A stretch of 6,230 bases of DNA from Verrucomicrobiota bacterium (GTDB lineage Bacteria; Verrucomicrobiota; Verrucomicrobiia; Limisphaerales; UBA1100), in NCBI GenBank assembly GCA_015660155.1, contig DQLO01000276.1, positions 1 to 6,230 on the forward strand, in the 5' to 3' direction. Of the stretch, positions 5,335 through 6,230 are shown piece by piece. The position numbers and the translations under genes were made by a program. Numbering within the stretch: position 1 is the first letter of the stretch; every line of letters starts with the position of its first letter. A model generated the notes under the pieces. That model had not been told where the DNA came from. It saw only the letters and a list, made by a program, of their open reading frames with translations, and made no database searches.

Positions 5335-6063
5335 TCAGGCGAATTGGGCCTGATTTTCGGTCACAAACGCCTCTGCTTGGGGCAATGTTTCCGGGGTGCC
5401 GATGTCGAGGAAAGCCGCTTCCACGGGATGGGCCCGGAGGCCGTTTTTTTCGCTTAAAAGATTTGGAAATACTTCGCGCTCCAAACTCAACGGGCGTGTT
5501 TCCGGAAAACTTTCCAGCACCGAATGGCGCAGCAAATAAATGCCGCCGTTGATGTGGCCCGCGCCGGGTTGTTTTTCCTCGAAGGCAGTGATGCAACCTG
5601 TCGCGTCGGCTCGCACGCTGCCGTAGCGGGCGGTGTCCGGCACGGCGCGGGTGACCATCACGCCATCGGCTTCGCCGAGGTCACTGCACAACGCGGCGAC
5701 GTCTGCAAAAATTAATGAGTCGCCATTGAGCACCAACCACGCTTCCGGTGATGCGCCGCATTGGGCGGCCGCATAAGCGAGGCCGCCGCCGGTTCCCATC
5801 GGCTGGAGTTCGGCCACGCATTGCACGTTCATTTCCGGAACGGGTTGTGCGGAAAAGTGATTCACCACATATTCGGAACCGTAACCGGTGGAGATGACCA
5901 CCTCGCGCACGCCTTGGGCTTTTAGCCAGCGGACGATCCATTCGACGAAGGGTTTGCCGTTGACGGGCGCCATCGGTTTGGGGAGGTCGCCCAGCAAATC
6001 CTTCACGCGCGTGCCGAAGCCGCCCGCGAGAATGAGGGCGGTGATGTCACTCGGCGCGGGCAT
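5335..6063 (-). CDS. hddC: Nucleotidyltransferase, D-glycero-D-manno-heptose 1-phosphate guanylyltransferase-like (242 aa)
   Basis: The protein has the full signature of the sugar-nucleotidyltransferase fold: ALILAGGFGTRV (9-20, NTP binding), LPKPMAPVNGKP (27-38), MGTGGGLAYA (89-98), LNGDSL (112-117, metal-binding Asp115), INGGIYLL (171-178) and FLDIGTPE (218-225). The LPKPMAPVNGKPF segment and the length fit HddC, which joins GMP from GTP to D-glycero-D-manno-heptose 1-phosphate in the cytoplasm. Other members of the fold use different sugars and nucleotides, so specificity leans on the adjacent HddA-like kinase. The start was set at MPAPSD because its ATG overlaps the upstream stop by one base (TAATG) and the motifs begin ten residues later. 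An in-frame ATG at 6141 would add 26 unlikely residues inside the upstream gene. A terminator follows, so this gene closes its unit. Confidence 0.85.
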   Translation of the reverse strand: MPAPSDITALILAGGFGTRVKDLLGDLPKPMAPVNGKPFVEWIVRWLKAQGVREVVISTGYGSEYVVNHFSAQPVPEMNVQCVAELQPMGTGGGLAYAAAQCGASPEAWLVLNGDSLIFADVAALCSDLGEADGVMVTRAVPDTARYGSVRADATGCITAFEEKQPGAGHINGGIYLLRHSVLESFPETRPLSLEREVFPNLLSEKNGLRAHPVEAAFLDIGTPETLPQAEAFVTENQAQFA

Positions 6064-6230
6064 TACACGTTGGAATAAATTGAGTTGCGGATGATGGTGT
6101 AGCCTTTGATCAATTCTGTGATGCCGCGGTCGAGATCCCATTCGGTTTCAAAACCGGTGTCGAGCAGGCGTTTGTTGGAGACAATGTAATCGCGCTTGTC
6201 GGGGTCTTCGCCGACCTCGGCTTCCACATA
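6063..6230 (-). CDS. NAD-dependent epimerase/dehydratase, C-terminal end (partial, 55 aa)
   Basis: The frame is open from the window edge to TAA at 6065-6063. It contains GEDPDKRDYIVSNKRLLDTG (7-26) and DLDRGITELIKGY (32-44). This SNxxLxxxGF...L..GI.ELI.GY pattern is the usual C-terminal tail of extended short-chain dehydrogenase/reductase sugar epimerases and dehydratases. The cofactor domain and catalytic YxxxK lie outside the window, so epimerase, 4,6-dehydratase and reductase cannot be told apart. The one-base overlap with the nucleotidyltransferase start implies co-translation and a shared sugar pathway. If it is a 4,6-dehydratase it would supply the 4-keto sugar that the ColD-type enzyme needs. 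Confidence 0.8.
   Translation of the reverse strand, partial: YVEAEVGEDPDKRDYIVSNKRLLDTGFETEWDLDRGITELIKGYTIIRNSIYSNV

Noticed and set aside
5335..6141. Longer start for the nucleotidyltransferase at 6141
   Set aside because: The added 26 residues overlap the upstream gene's coding sequence and precede the normal N-terminus. The ATG at 6063 overlaps the upstream stop in the usual TAATG form.
1..6230. CRISPR arrays, tRNA/rRNA genes, insertion sequences, attachment sites
   Set aside because: No regularly spaced repeats, RNA-gene signatures, transposase motifs or flanking inverted repeats were seen.

Overview
The window carries one strand of a nucleotide-sugar / surface-polysaccharide biosynthesis locus. 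Every convincing gene is on the minus strand, so transcription runs from high to low coordinates. The DNA is moderately GC-rich, genes are tightly packed, and Shine-Dalgarno sequences are weak or absent before several starts. With the protein style this suggests an environmental Gram-negative bacterium, perhaps of the PVC group (Verrucomicrobiota-like). That placement is an impression and cannot be proven from this window.

Layout in transcription order: (1) the C-terminal end of an NAD-dependent epimerase/dehydratase (6230-6063), overlapping by one base in TAATG; (2) an HddC-like sugar-1-phosphate nucleotidyltransferase (6063-5335); (3) a 181-base gap with a hairpin terminator, a perfect -24/-12 sigma-54 promoter and a structured leader; (4) an HddA-like GHMP sugar kinase (5153-4062); (5) and (6) two small thiamine-diphosphate (TPP) enzyme subunits, E1-alpha-like (4058-3390) and E1-beta-like (3378-2833); (7) a DegT-fold PLP enzyme (2843-1638) whose Schiff-base lysine is replaced by histidine, as in the C3-dehydratases ColD and RfbH; (8) a radical SAM protein with an N-terminal B12-binding-like domain (1624-65); (9) probably the first codons of another gene (57-1). 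Gaps within the second unit run from an 11-base overlap to 13 bases, so it looks like one operon.

The genes suggest a joint role. HddA and HddC are the kinase and guanylyltransferase of the GDP-D-glycero-D-manno-heptose route. A ColD-type enzyme removes the C3 hydroxyl of a 4-keto sugar. E1-like TPP enzymes next to deoxysugar genes are associated elsewhere with adding a two-carbon branch to a 4-keto sugar. My main hypothesis is a pathway to a GDP-linked, 3-deoxygenated and possibly two-carbon-branched sugar, perhaps a heptose, with the radical SAM enzyme as a further tailoring step. The families are well supported by motifs; the combined pathway is inference. The second notable point is regulation: the core operon appears to start at a sigma-54 promoter whose predicted 59-nt leader can fold in two mutually exclusive ways, one of which hides the first gene's ribosome binding site.
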